Shown here: in pieces, positions 10,557 through 21,392 of the stretch
Position numbering within the stretch: the stretch's first letter is position 1
Layout of the letters: each line of letters begins with the position of its first letter
Assembly (NCBI GenBank): GCA_025200525.1
Contig: CM045767.1
Coordinates: 122,624,346-122,688,345, forward strand
Direction: 5' to 3'
DNA length: 64,000 nt
From: Camellia lanceoleosa
Lineage: Eukaryota > Streptophyta > Magnoliopsida > Ericales > Theaceae
The notes under the pieces: model-generated
What the model was told of the DNA's origin: nothing
Seen by the model: only the letters and a program-made list of their open reading frames with translations
Databases searched by the model: none
Program-made: the position numbers and the translations under genes

Positions 10557-11063
10557 TGCCTTTGATATAAGTTATGCAAACTGTAATTACATTCTTTTTA
10601 TGTGTTTATTTATAGTTTCTAATTTTCAAAAAAAAAAAAAAAATTGAAATTATTAATTTTGTTATGTTATGTTTATTCGCGTGAGTTGGAACTTGAGGTT
10701 TTCCTGAATTCTAAAAGATTTTGTGTGCAAGTAATTAATGGTTTTAATTTCTTTCTTTGTTTTTTGGCTTAATAATTAATGGTTTTACTTACCTTGATTG
10801 ATAATCATGTATTTCTAAAGGCTTTTTAATGTTTCCTGCAAAATTAATTCTGGTTCCTGTATAGTATTGAATTTTGAATTTTGGTATTGGCTTGTTTGAT
10901 AATACAAAGATTCATTTACTTGCTAAATTGCGTCAAATTTTCATTAATTACTGATATTTCTTTTTAAATTACTTGAACTAGAAAACAAGGCTTTATTAAT
11001 GCGGCTACTCCTCCTTACTAGACAACATCAGGCAAGTCCTCTCTCCGCTCCGCATATATTGAT
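10557..11063 (+). repeat. NLP-cluster paralogous segment (copy A), intron-like
   Basis: Matches 59940-60345, including 'gagttggaacttgaggtttt' and 'agattttgtgtgcaagtaat'. No coding frame is supported; it is probably intron or leader of the ancestral locus. Confidence 0.6.
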
Positions 11064-11312
11064 CCTGTTTGGTGCAGCTTAAAAACTGCTTATTTCAGCT
11101 TTCAGCTTAATTTAAGTTATTTTGATGTGTTTGGTTTAGCTTATAGCTTATAACTTATAGCTTTTTAGAAGTCAGAAATCAGCTTATTCTATAAGTGGGG
11201 CAGGAGATGCTTAATTTATAAGTAAAAAATCAGTTTATGTTCATAGTTATAAGCTATAAGCTGTTTAGGCATAAGTTATAAGTACTTTCCCATAACTCTA
11301 CTAAATAGGGCC
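11064..11312. mobile_element. MITE (about 249 bp), family member also at 56147-56396
   Basis: Ends cctgtttggtgcagctta and, inverted, ggccctatttagtagagtt. The interior is full of 'agcttat'/'ataagct' blocks that can fold back. It is colinear with 56147-56396 over its full length. The superfamily was not decided. Confidence 0.75.
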
Positions 11313-11796
11313 ATTATCAGTATATGAGCTTCATTTCAAAGGGGCAAATAGTTTTGCTCTACCATGTTTCCGTTGTCAGTCGCTTATATTTTCATTTCTA
11401 TTTGTCAATTATCTTAAGAACAATAATTTCCTCACTAAATTTATTCACATATGAATTGTGAAATCAAAATCAATTACATTGGCATAAGGCTTTTTAATTC
11501 ATTTTTTTTTAATATATATATTTCCTTTTAAATTTTCTATTATTTATTATAATTGTTATCAAAAGAAAAATAATCCTCTAATTTTGCGTTTGGCTCTCAT
11601 ATTTGAAGGGAAAAAGAAAAAAAATAATAATAATAAAAGAAAATGAAGCAAAAGAAACTACTTTTTATTTTTATTTTTGTAAATTTGGTTGGGTTAGAAA
11701 AATAGAAAGAAGATTAATAGATATTAGTCAAAAATTCATTTTTCATTTGGTCAGAGTATATATATGTTTATGTAACTTCATTTCCCTTATAGTTTT
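11313..11796 (+). repeat. NLP-intron-like segment (copy A)
   Basis: The first 180 bases match 24865-24945 and 26040-26165, for example 'tcacttatattttcattt' and 'gaatt/actgtgaaatcag'. The remainder to 11796 is AT-rich and unassigned. A short frame at 11603-11824 has no recognisable product. Confidence 0.5.
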
Positions 11797-12868
11797 TGAA
11801 AAATCTAGAAACTCTAGATGTTGATTTGTGATTATGTATCAATAATAAGCAAAATATAACAATCCCAATCAAACAATCAAGAGAAAGAGACACAAAGATT
11901 TTATGTGGAAAAATCACAATTGGACACCTTCTAATTGTGATAAAAAAACCACGGGCAACTGCCACAAGAACAATCCACTAAGAAGATATAAAGGAATTAC
12001 ACAGGTATCACTCTCAATTATCTAGCGAATTCACAATGCCTAATTGAACCAACCTCTATGTGCCTCTTCCAACCCCATCTTCAAGACGAATTGTCTTCGA
12101 TGAGCCACTCGATTCCTCCAAAGCTTGAGTTCGAATTCTTGAAATTCACAACTGAAGAACAACTCTCTCTTTTGTGTATAACAAACAAACCTTTGATGTA
12201 TTCTCTTTAAACCATGAGTTGAATACTCAATAAAACATCAAAGAAAAATAACAAAATATCCCCAGATATAAACCTTTAAGAACCAAAAAGAAGATCTGGA
12301 GAACTTTAATCAATCCCTTAGTTTTGGGAGAAAATCAAGTATTTATAGAGAACCAAAAGTAATCCAAGATTGGGAAGAAAACAAACTCTTTGAGAACTCC
12401 GGATTCTGAGGCTCGCTCGAGCGAATCTTTCCTGGCTCGAGCGAGGAGAGTAATTTTCATGATTTCTACTAGTGCCTTGGCTCGAGCGACGGATCCTTGG
12501 CTCGAGCGACCAATCACTTCTTTCAGGTTTTTGTATGGACGCAATCCTTGGCTCGAGCGAGCATTCCTTGGCTCGAGCGAGCAAGCCTTAGCTCGAGCGA
12601 GAACTCCTTGGCTCGAGCGAGCAACACGACATGCAATTTTGAATGCAAATTTGAATTTTGCTTGACGCCGATTGGCGGCGACTCGACCCGTAATGTCATC
12701 AAGTAGCAATCTTGAAAGCATTAACATCACAAACTTCTCTGCATGGCTCGATTCGGATTTGGATTCGCATCTAATAAACTCAAGGCCTCACTAAAATAAA
12801 AAGTGCGAAAATAAATACATCTGAAAGGAGTTTTGTCAAACAGGGTTGCCAAGAATAAAAACCTAACA
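11797..12868 (-). mobile_element. Solo LTR (1072 bp), reverse orientation, TSD GTTTT
   Basis: The 5-bp duplication GTTTT is at 11792-11796 and 12869-12873. Between them the sequence begins TGAAAAATC and ends CCTAACA, so on the minus strand it starts TGTTAGG and ends in CA. No internal retroelement sequence remains, as expected after LTR-LTR recombination. It contains the CTCGAGCG cluster at 12413-12625. The insertion splits an intron-like segment of the broken NLP copy. Confidence 0.8.
12413..12625. repeat. Cluster of eight GCTCGAGCGA motifs inside the solo LTR
   Basis: GCTCGAGCGA or one-base variants occur eight times in about 210 bp with irregular spacing of 16-60 bp. The core GCTCGAGC is palindromic. 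Short open frames here on both strands only reflect the repeat and were not called as genes. Confidence 0.85.
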
Positions 12869-12873
12869 GTTTT

Positions 12874-13814
12874 CATTGCCTTGGATAAATTGAAGATCCA
12901 AGCATTTAAAATTGTGAATCGATTGTATTCACATGTGTTTTAAATTACTCAAAATTATGTGAGAACAAAAACTATGAAGGATTTCTTCTACCAAGTTTTC
13001 GGCTCTTTTAATAGACATCTCAAGAACTAATAGCTAGTATTGATGCCCCCCCCCCCCCCTTTTTTTTTTTTTTTAGTTCGAGCTAGTAATTATTTGTGCA
13101 TAGTATAAAATTAGCCAAGCAGTAGGTATGAAGGGAACTATGAAACATATATGAGTACTTCAAAAATATTATTATTTCACTATCAAGTACTTATTCGGTA
13201 TGTGTACACGTATTGGGTATGTGAAACACGTGTCTAGTATATATGCAAGGTACTTTTAGCTTGGCAGGGGTATGATGCAAGTACGACTTGGGTACTTTTG
13301 TTGGTACTTTGGGGTATAAATGTAATTTTAATTTGGAAAAAAAGGGATAGTAAAATAATTATATGGTGTATTTTCTAAACTTTAAAAATATATATTTTTA
13401 CAATTATCAAAATATAAAAAATAGTTTGAATTCTTTTTTTGATCATTACAAAAATACTTTAATTATTTTTTACATTTGATTTTTAATTATTATATGTTAT
13501 GTACAAGCACAAATTATAATTTTATGTATATATATATTTATGAACATATTGAACCATACTCATATCTTCTTTTTTTTAGTTTTACTATATCGGCGTGTTC
13601 ATAACATACTCGCACCCATGCTTCCCAGGGAGGGAAGTTCACAGAGAATGCATGTATGTATCTGCTCTCGAGAGTGGCTTTAGTATACAAGGGACCATTA
13701 TAAAATCTTACATTTGTCTAATTTAGTGGCCATTTTAACAAATATGTAATTGTAGCTAGGTTCTCAAACATTACCCATATCAGATATTGTAATTTTCCCT
13801 TCATCAAATATTCG
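12874..13814 (+). other. Intron-like AT-rich DNA of the broken NLP copy
   Basis: Blocks at about 12990-13080 and 13685-13790 match 26185-26290 and 25255-25390 of the intact gene, for example 'gctcttttaat.gacatct' and 'gtagctaagttctcaaacat'. A C(11)T(16) homopolymer lies near 13047-13074. No exon was found between. Confidence 0.5.
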
Positions 13815-14365
13815 TTGGAATTTTCCCTACAGAGTTTAGTAGAGGAAGGACGTCTTTTGATAGAGGAAGAACGTCTTTTGAGGCTTCAACGCAATCTTTA
13901 TTTATGGCGACCTTCACGCGGGCTTATAGACTCAACAGATACAGAAGAGATAAGGCAATATGATTCATCAAAGGATTCCCTACGAGATTTTGACATTACA
14001 CTTGAAGTTGCTCTGAAGTGCCTTAGTAGTAAGCTTCTACACTTTCATAATAAAGTCTTGCTTACCAATTTAACGGAAGCAACATAAAAAGCAAGGGCTA
14101 TTTGCATTTTGCACTTCTTTTTTCATAATTACATTTCATATTTTCATTTTAGCATTTGAAATGATGCATAATATAATTTTCAGCGCATACTAAAATGCTT
14201 AAATTTTGAGTGCAATTATCAAAAAAAAATAATGTGAATAACAATTCATTATAAAATTTTTTAAAAATGCAGCTATATATATATATGTCTGGCTCATGCA
14301 ATTAACATATCCATAGTGAAGCGCATTTGTAGAAAGCATCGGATCCACCGCTGGCTATTTTGATG
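13815..14365 (+). pseudogene. Broken NLP/RWP-RK cassette
   Basis: Two exon remnants correspond to one RWP-RK cassette of the gene at 25607-29190. The first, about 13836-14034, begins SLVEEG and ends at a donor-like GTAAGC. It keeps the 'LRLQ' and 'DSSK' blocks, but the stretch encoding most of the DLQQHFG helix is deleted. The second, about 14313-14362, reads ISIVKRICRKHRIHRW and then stops where RWPSRK should be; its acceptor reads CAA instead of CAG. The copy cannot give a DNA-binding RWP-RK domain. Its flanks match the functional gene's introns, so it arose by segmental duplication, not retroposition. Confidence 0.75.
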
Positions 14366-14949
14366 AGGAACTCATATTTTCATTTTTAGTTATTATCTCT
14401 CTCTCTGTCTTTATTTCTTTTTCTTTTTTTAAGTTATAAGTATATAAAAACCACTATTTTTCTCACTAAATTTGTACTACCATAAAAAGAGTGGGCGTTA
14501 GTGTTTTCTACATTTTTTATTCAATGGCATATTTACACATGAATTACAACTTAAAATTAATCATTATACCCACTGCAAAAGACTTTTCACGCTGAAAGTT
14601 ATTTTGTGATTCTAGAATTTGATTCAAATTCAAACACCAATAGTCACAACTCCTTATATCTTTTCTAATCATACGAAGAGTTGTGAGTACTTGGCCAAAG
14701 GGTGCCCTAGCACCTATAAAGATTTCGGGCCATATAATATAACAGTTTTTTTGTTAATTTCTTCTCCTTAACCATTCGAAACACACTAAACTATATTTTT
14801 TCCTGCTTTTTTTTTGACCTTTCTGATTTAATATGAATAATAATTTTATAAAAAAATTAGTTTATTTATACTTATATTTTTTAATTATACAAATTATGAA
14901 TATTATATTAACCGAAGTCATAAATCACAATTAGATCAAAAGAACTATA
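14366..14949. other. AT-rich spacer
   Basis: No gene or element was recognised, apart from a CT run at about 14396-14410. Confidence 0.4.
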
Positions 14950-15954
14950 TTATAAAATGGGTTAATTACACTGATAGTCCCTATAGTTTGAGACATGTGT
15001 CATTTTAGTCCCTGACTTTTCAATTGTAACACATTTGATCATGAATTTTAAATCTTGTTCCAAATAAGGACAATTGAAAATATCATTAGATTTTTCAAGG
15101 GTAAAATCGTCAATTTGATAAAATATAAACTAATTTGACAAAAATAAATGTCAAAAAAATATTTTTAATTTTTTTAAAATTATTTTTATCCACCAATGAT
15201 AAAAATTATGTAAAATTAATAAAAATTACATGATTAATTTTTTAAATTAATTTTACATGATCATCATCCAAACACATAATAAAAATTAATTTGGTAAAAA
15301 AAATAAATAAATGTCTAAAAGATTTATCAATTTTACATAATTTTAATTCACTGCAGGAAATTCGACCTTTAGTGGCGTTTAAAAAATGCCGCTAAAAGTG
15401 ACAAAAACGCCGCCAATTGTTTTGGCGACGCTTAACACCAAACGCCGAGGACGCGGCCGTCGCTATAGCTTTATGGCGTTTTAAAAACGTCGTGATATTA
15501 GTATATGCGGCGTTTTTAAAAACGCCGCCAAATGTCCTACTAGACACACACTGACGTCACTGACGATATTTAGCGACGTTTTGGAAAAACGCCGTCATAT
15601 CTTTTTACAGAAATATGATCGTTAGAGGAAGGGTTTAAAGAGGCGTGATCGTTAGAGGAAGGGTTTAAGGGTTTAAGAAATGTGATCTTTTTACGCCATA
15701 TCTTTTTTTTTTTTTTAATTGTGCTAATTTTATTTGATTGAACTAAAAAAATACCAATTAAAAAAATAACACTAATATAAAATAATAACTCTCATTCAAA
15801 TAGCTGTAATGAAGCATTAATTCACTTTCTCATTCAATTAATATCCAATCACCATTACCCACAAAATTAACATATCTAAAATTGAAAAATCATGTTTTAA
15901 CATTAACCACAAACTAACATATACCGAAAAATCATGTTTTAACATTAACTACAA

Positions 15955-16267
15955 ACGAACATTTTTCTCATCTTCATCAAACCATTTTGAAGTGATAGTA
16001 GACATAGACACGTTAATGAAACTTGCTCCAGCCTCATTGGCAATGGCCTTTGCCAACATTGTCTTCCCAGTGTCAGGAGGCTCAAATAGCAATATTCCTC
16101 TGCATGGCTTTAAAAGGCCTCCCTTGAATAGGTCTGGTCTTCGAAGAGGTAGCATCACTAGTTCTTGGAGAGATTCCTTAATATCATCCAAAGCACCAAT
16201 ATCTTTGAATGTCACACCGATCTCACTAGCTGGTATGACTTCTGGCCTTGTTAAAGGGTTCATTAAG
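15955..16267 (-). pseudogene. Captured exon: AAA-type ATPase (MSP1/katanin-like group)
   Basis: The minus-strand reading shows the N-terminal part of an AAA module: RPEVIPASEIGVTFKDIGAL, then a helix with ESLQELVMLPLRRPDLF, then KPCRGILLFEPPDTGKTMLA. This is the arrangement in plant ATAD1/Msp1-like AAA proteins, which remove mislocalised membrane proteins. Walker A should read GPPGTGKT; here both glycines have become E and D, and a later KWFGEDEK-type motif reads KWFDEDEK. All three are G-to-A changes on the coding strand. Walker B and everything after it are missing. It is a dead exon inside the CACTA element. Confidence 0.85.
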
Positions 16268-16674
16268 TTTTTGTTAGGAGTCCAAATGGCTCTCCAATAA
16301 GAGTTCATTCCTAATTTGTTGGACATAAAAAATAAAAATAAAAAACTAGCAGCTTTCTTACAGATAAAAGACAATTTTTGAGTATTTCTATTTGGGTCGA
16401 TTTGGAGACAAAGATGTGTAGATCAATGTGGCATGACTCTGATACTTTTTTAGGTGAACCTAAAAATAATCAGGTAGAAGGGCCGAATAAGAATAATGCT
16501 ACTTTCCTCCTCCACCCATGTGAATTATGTGGGGTACTGCAATTACAACATATTTAAAAAAATATTCAATTAGATCTGTTACACCATTAAGTAGCTAAAA
16601 TGTTTTATTCATGCATAACAGGAAATAGGACTACTATAAATCATATACTCTTTGAAAATAAAATACTCCAAAAG

Positions 16675-16896
16675 AACCTGGATTTGCGGAAGAGGATAAT
16701 AGCTGTGGCAGAAGCGTTTCGATGAAGCTTTGAAGGATTGGAAGAACATTCTGTTCCCCTGCAAATGAGAGCAGAAGACAAAATAGAAGGAATATTAAAC
16801 AACCAAATAGGTAATGACCACATTTGCATCTTTTTATACATACACGCCATACCTTGATCCAACTTCTTCCCCACTGCTTTGCCTACACAATGTGCC
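16675..16896 (-). pseudogene. Captured exons of unidentified gene
   Basis: Two minus-strand segments have good splice borders. The first, about 16896-16856, follows TTACAG and reads AHCVGKAVGKKLDQ, ending at a GT. The second, about 16762-16675, follows TTTGCAG and reads GEQNVLPILQSFIETLLPQL. The second looks helical, as in HEAT or armadillo proteins, but I do not recognise the family. Whether the two come from one gene is uncertain. They lie between the AAA and 14-3-3 fragments, all in one orientation. Confidence 0.45.
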
Positions 16897-17019
16897 TGTA
16901 ATTAAAGAAGAGCCCACTTCAATGATGTCAACAATGCATCATATGAAACCACTGACACAATAAACAAGAAAATCAATTTTCCTTAAATGAGAGAGAGAGA
17001 GAGAGAGAGATCAACCTCT

Positions 17020-17379
17020 CAGGGGAGTTCAAAATCTCATAGTAAAAAACAGAATAGTTCAGAGTCAGGCCAAGTCTGATTGGATGAGTAGGAGGCAGAT
17101 CTGTTGAAGCAATACTAGTGGCAGCCTGCAGCATTAAAAAAAATAAATGATCTAACTTATATTCTATGTATAATAACCACAACACAAGCAAGAAACGACA
17201 TTCAGCAAATGTTAGACTAACAAAGAAAAAAATCAACTAATGAACTCAAACATAAGAGGGATCTGGCAAAAGGAAGTAAAAGGGCAAAACCTCGTAAGCC
17301 TCAAGTGACTGATCTGATGCCTTTTTACGATCATTTCCGGATTTGAACTCAGCTAAATAACGATAGTAATCTCCCTTCC
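17020..17379 (-). pseudogene. Captured two-exon fragment of a 14-3-3 gene
   Basis: The minus-strand exon at about 17379-17291 reads [20 protein letters not shown] and ends LEAYE at a GT donor. After an intron, the exon at about 17127-17020 follows CTGCAG and reads ...[17 protein letters not shown] and then [14 protein letters not shown]. These are consecutive helices of a 14-3-3 protein, including the highly conserved PTHPIRLGL...[11 protein letters not shown] block that lines the phosphopeptide groove. The fragment keeps its intron, so capture was from genomic DNA. The rest of the protein is absent. Confidence 0.9.
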
Positions 17380-17754
17380 TGGAAATGTGAGAAAGAAGGG
17401 ATCACAAACCATATTAATGTTAGCAGGCAAAATATATGTCAGAATAACAATGTATAAAAGCCAGTATATTCAGCTAATAAGTGCAAGATTTATGGAGGAA
17501 AGGATTACAAGCTTAAACTAAATACAAGCTCGTCTGTATTTAAACATGATCTGTGAATTTATGATAAAAATAATGCAAGGCAACAAAGTTGCAATGTAGA
17601 TCAAAATTGTGCTCTGCATATTTGTTACATAGACATATAGAACCATTGTTTCATATTCATATCCAAAATCAAAATCCAATGCTTATTCCAATTGTTTCAT
17701 ATCTGTTCACCTAGTTCATCAAAAAAAAATAAAAATCAAAAAACAAAAAACCTA

Positions 17755-17850
17755 TTGAGACCCTCTGAATGCTTTCTGCCATTATCCCAGTCTATAATCA
17801 AGTGTTCCTCATTCCGTAGCCCCTCAACACACAGATATCTATAAAATAAA
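17755..17850 (-). pseudogene. Captured exon-like fragment, product unknown
   Basis: The minus-strand frame reads YLCVEGLRNEEHLIIDWDNG and continues with RKHSEGLN. It has a coding-like composition and no stops over about 30 codons. I cannot assign the family. Confidence 0.3.
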
Positions 17851-18267
17851 ATTTAAGGGTAAAATAAGAATTAAAAACAACCAAAAAACTCACATCTTGT
17901 AGTAGAAAACGGTCGATTCTCCACTTGAGGATGATGGGAGAAGGTGTTGAATCACTCTTACAATAAAAGTAGGTGTTGCCCTTGCTTTAAATGGAACATC
18001 ATGTCAGGAAAATGATATACTCTCACCATAAAGGTTTTGGTTGCCCCCACTATTAATGGAACAAAGCCAATTCCTCAGTTATTTGTTTCATTACAGCCAT
18101 TACTAGTGAAAACACTAAATATCTATCTGACATTATGTAACATATGACACAAGAGAACCAAATTTGGGGAATCAAAATAATCATAAAGTGCTCTGAGGTT
18201 AAACATCTAGAAGATCTTAGTTTTAAATGACTCAAAACATGCTGACTATAATCAACTAACCCTCCAG

Positions 18268-18430
18268 TGGTTGCAGTAACAGGCTGACCAGTAACATCAT
18301 TCTTCTTGACATCAGCTAACACAACATTTATGAAAAGAGTATGGTTCATAAAACAGTTATTTACGTACGCCATGTACTTGTCATGAAGCTTGATAACTTT
18401 TCTAACAAAAACCTGAAGGCCCCACAGGTT
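18268..18430 (-). pseudogene. Captured exon: cullin-1-type scaffold protein
   Basis: The minus-strand frame at about 18430-18340 reads [20 protein letters not shown] and continues [11 protein letters not shown]. This matches the N-terminal cullin repeat region of plant CUL1 (FVRKVIELHDKYLAYVN...CFQNHTLF). CUL1 is the scaffold of SCF ubiquitin ligases. An adjoining frame, [19 protein letters not shown] (about 18322-18268), is open but is not cullin sequence and may come from another donor. No other cullin domains are present. Confidence 0.8.
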
Positions 18431-18654
18431 AGTCAGTTCCCATACCAAGAATCCATTGACAAATCCTAGAAGTGAAGTACTATAAGAACTTGACATTACC
18501 TGTACCAGGACACTTCTTAGCATTAGAACCAGAAATAAAATTAGAAAAGATTATCACTAAGACATATACAAGAGTAGATATGTTCTTTCCACCCAGAAAA
18601 GGGGAAATAAAATAAAAAAAGGAAAAGAAAGAAAAATTTTAAGTGAACAACCTT

Positions 18655-18735
18655 GGTCAATGAGTATCCCATGCATCTTTGTACTGGTCGTAACGTGGGG
18701 AAACTGTCATAACACGATGCCCATTGCCCTAGATG
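18655..18735 (-). pseudogene. Captured exon: starch synthase (GBSS-like)
   Basis: In the correct minus-strand frame the segment reads GHRVMTVSPRYDQYKDAWDT. This is the conserved block following the ADP-glucose-binding KxGGLGDV region in granule-bound and soluble starch synthases. The frame is open only across this exon. No other starch synthase sequence was found in the element. Confidence 0.8.
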
Positions 18736-18977
18736 ATGATTTGGCATAGAAATCAGATCAGTTAAAAATTCATCATCCTAAATGTTTTACCAATTTACTG
18801 TTGTAAGTAAAATAGAATGGCAAACTAGAGTTAGGAAAAGAGAATGTATTCCATCTTTAATTATGGAACACATAAATACCACATGGTGGATCTGTCTTGA
18901 GTTCAGCGCAAGATTTTTTTTATTAGCAGCAGCACATAAGATACAACTATGCAAGTTCCGTAGTCACGAAAAATACT

Positions 18978-19271
18978 GGGTTCGTTTGGTTTGATTTTTG
19001 GAAAAAAATTTCCCAATTTTTTTCTACAAATAAGTTTTCAAAAGTAATCAAACCAAACAAATTTTCCCAAAAAAATTTCCCAAAACACACAAACCAAACA
19101 AGTTTTCCAAACAAATCTCTCTCACACACACACATCAAATCAATCACTTTTTCCAAAACTCTCTCTCAAAACAATTTTCCAAAACAATTTTCCAAAAAAA
19201 CCAAACCAAACATGTTTTCGTACTTTTTATCTCTAAAACACATCTCTCAAACACAAACCAAACATACCCAC
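18978..19271. mobile_element. MITE nested in the CACTA element, family also at 43330-43630
   Basis: Outer blocks 'gttcgtttggtttgattttt' and inverted 'caaaccaaacatacccac' flank many 'aaccaaac'/'ttttccaaa' repeats and a CA/CT tract. The copy at 43330-43630 is its near mirror image. Its presence shows that the CACTA element has itself been a target. Confidence 0.65.
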
Positions 19272-19484
19272 TGTTTCCGGTTTATTCTTTGTGATGTCAT
19301 TCATAGCCTAAGATGCCACATCATCAAGAACCTGATCCCAGTTACCAGGTCTGATCCCAGTTACCAGGTTGAAGTGCAAGATGAATACACTTCTACAATA
19401 TCTCATTAACTTTCAAAAATTGACTTAGAAAGCAGCAAATTGAGAGTAAATTCATAACGACCAAAGCTAAAAGGAGGTGACAGT

Positions 19485-20010
19485 CACCTGGATTTTTCTC
19501 AGAAGGTTTCAAAATAAATGTATTGCCACATGTTACTGCAATAGGAAACATCTGCAAAAACCATAAAACACATTCAGATTTGAAGTTTTTTGTCTTCCTC
19601 TCTATAGAATAGATACACAATTCTTGAAAAAGAATACAACTATAAACTATTATCAAGTTTGTCCACTTTAGCATGAATTTTCTATGAAGCAAGAGGGCAA
19701 CTATATAAACTCTGAAGGGCAGAGAAATTGTTTGTGTGGTAAACGAGGCTAGTCAACACCAGCCTAATCGGAAATTTGACAGGGAAAAAAAAGCACACAA
19801 CCTCATATGAGAACTAGACAAATATGACAGACATACCCATAAGGAAATCATTGCTGGAAAGTTGAAGGGACAGATCCCAGCACAAACACCCAGTGGTTCT
19901 CTAATGCAGTAGGTATCAAATCCATTAGATGCATTGGGAACAAACTCCCCCATTTGGAGACTTGCCATTCCACAAGCATGTTCAACCATCTCTACAAACA
20001 CAGCCAAAAA
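19485..20010 (-). pseudogene. Captured exons: methylmalonate-semialdehyde dehydrogenase (ALDH6-type)
   Basis: The minus-strand exon at about 20000-19838 reads [40 protein letters not shown] and [13 protein letters not shown]. The next, at about 19555-19487, reads FPIAVTCGNTFILKPSEKNP. Both are colinear with the mitochondrial ALDH6 family (valine and pyrimidine catabolism), covering the NAD-binding NFPAM and KPSE motifs. The intron between them is kept. The catalytic cysteine and C-terminal half are missing. Usual MIPLWMFP is split here at MISLW by the intron. Confidence 0.9.
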
Positions 20011-20089
20011 ATTAATAAGCAGAATCATGATAACCTGGGTTCAGGATTTATTTATTCAACAAATTAATAAGAAAGAAGAGTGTGTGCAC

Positions 20090-20188
20090 CTTGGCCACAA
20101 ACATATCTTTGCACCATTGGGCGACAACATCATCTGTTTCAGGCAAATCCTTCATTAAATGCTGCTTGAGGTGCACATGCATCTGTAC
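20090..20188 (-). pseudogene. Captured exon: lysophosphatidate acyltransferase (LPAT2-like)
   Basis: The minus-strand exon reads HVHLKQHLMKDLPETDDVVA and then QWCKDMFVAK, ending at a GT donor. This matches the cytosolic stretch of plant 1-acyl-glycerol-3-phosphate acyltransferase 2/3 (HIKRH.MKDLPE.DDA.AQWC.D.FVAKD), an ER enzyme of phospholipid synthesis. The HX4D catalytic motif is upstream in the parent protein and is not present here. Confidence 0.8.
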
Positions 20189-20917
20189 AACAGTGAATTC
20201 TTAACATTTATACACATAAATCGGGCATCTTAATATCGTGACAAATTTCTTTAACTAATGATTTATTCCATTATGCTAAAGCTATGCTGCTAATCACATA
20301 AATTCAGCTATCACTATGGTCTTTCAAACTTCAAATTGAATTCCCACAATGTTTGGGATGATGGCTACATATAGCTCTTTCTTTCTATGATACAACTTTT
20401 CACAGTTAAAATTGATCAAGCATTAAAGACCCATTAGTATGTCCAGTGAAATGTGTACATGTTGATATTAATTTTATTTGATATGTTGAAATAAATAGGA
20501 AAGTGAATGGTTGTAAACATCTATTAAAAATAAAAACAAAGGTTTTTTATTTTTAATTTTTAATCGTGAATCGTGTACATCGTGAATGGTTGTAAACATC
20601 TATTAAAAACAAAGGTTTTTTATTTTTTATTTTTTAACTCACAAAAGTGATGCATCTAATTCTGTGGTTAGCTAACCCAGCTGGTGAACCACTCTGTCTA
20701 AAGTTCCTAAACTTCATACACTTCTGACTGGTCATACAGGGCCAAACAAAGTCCACGCAAACATCCCATGGATGACCATATCCGACCAAGTCAGTGGTTC
20801 TCTGCCTAAATAGAGTGGCCAGCCTGGTTCATATTACTAACCAGTTCAAATTATACTCAAAGTGAGTTATGCATATTATTGTTTTTACATGCATTTGTTC
20901 ACAAAAACCTCATTTCT

Positions 20918-21022
20918 CCATTAGTTGCTTTGGATGCCGTTTCTAGTAAGTCCTATGGCAAAAGTCGAAGGTTGAAATTTACCATATTCCACCCGAAACA
21001 ATCATCTTTCGTGGACCAGACC
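20918..21022 (+). pseudogene. Exon-like fragment on the opposite strand, product unknown
   Basis: A plus-strand frame is bounded by an acceptor-like CTCCATTAG at about 20919 and a donor-like GTAAGT at about 21028. It reads VALDAVSSKSYGKSRRLKFT and continues. No family is recognised. The plus orientation differs from that of the other captured fragments. Confidence 0.3.
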
Positions 21023-21392
21023 TCTGTAAGTAAAAAAGAAGCACACTTAGACTCTGGTTCAGAAAACTTGTTTAGAAATGCTTCAGAAAACTTATTGACA
21101 AAATAATGAGAATATAGTAAATAATAAAACAACAAATTCAGCTAATTATCATTACCGATTATGAACAGATATTCCTTGTCAATTTCCCGGTATCATAGTA
21201 GATCTAGAGGATGAGGAGCTTTAGAGCTTCAGAGCTTTAGAGCTTTAGATTACCCCTCTTCTCTCTTCGCAATCTTCCAGAGCTTTAGAGCTTCAGAGCT
21301 TCAGATCGATATCGCAGAGAACAAAGGATGAATATATATATATAGAGAGAGAATCACCGAAACATAGATTTCGAAATCGAAATCGAGAGAGA

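Noticed and set aside
12318..12730. Open frames of 88-131 codons on both strands
   Set aside because: They translate the CTCGAGCG repeats in the solo LTR into repeated SLEPR/LARA peptides.
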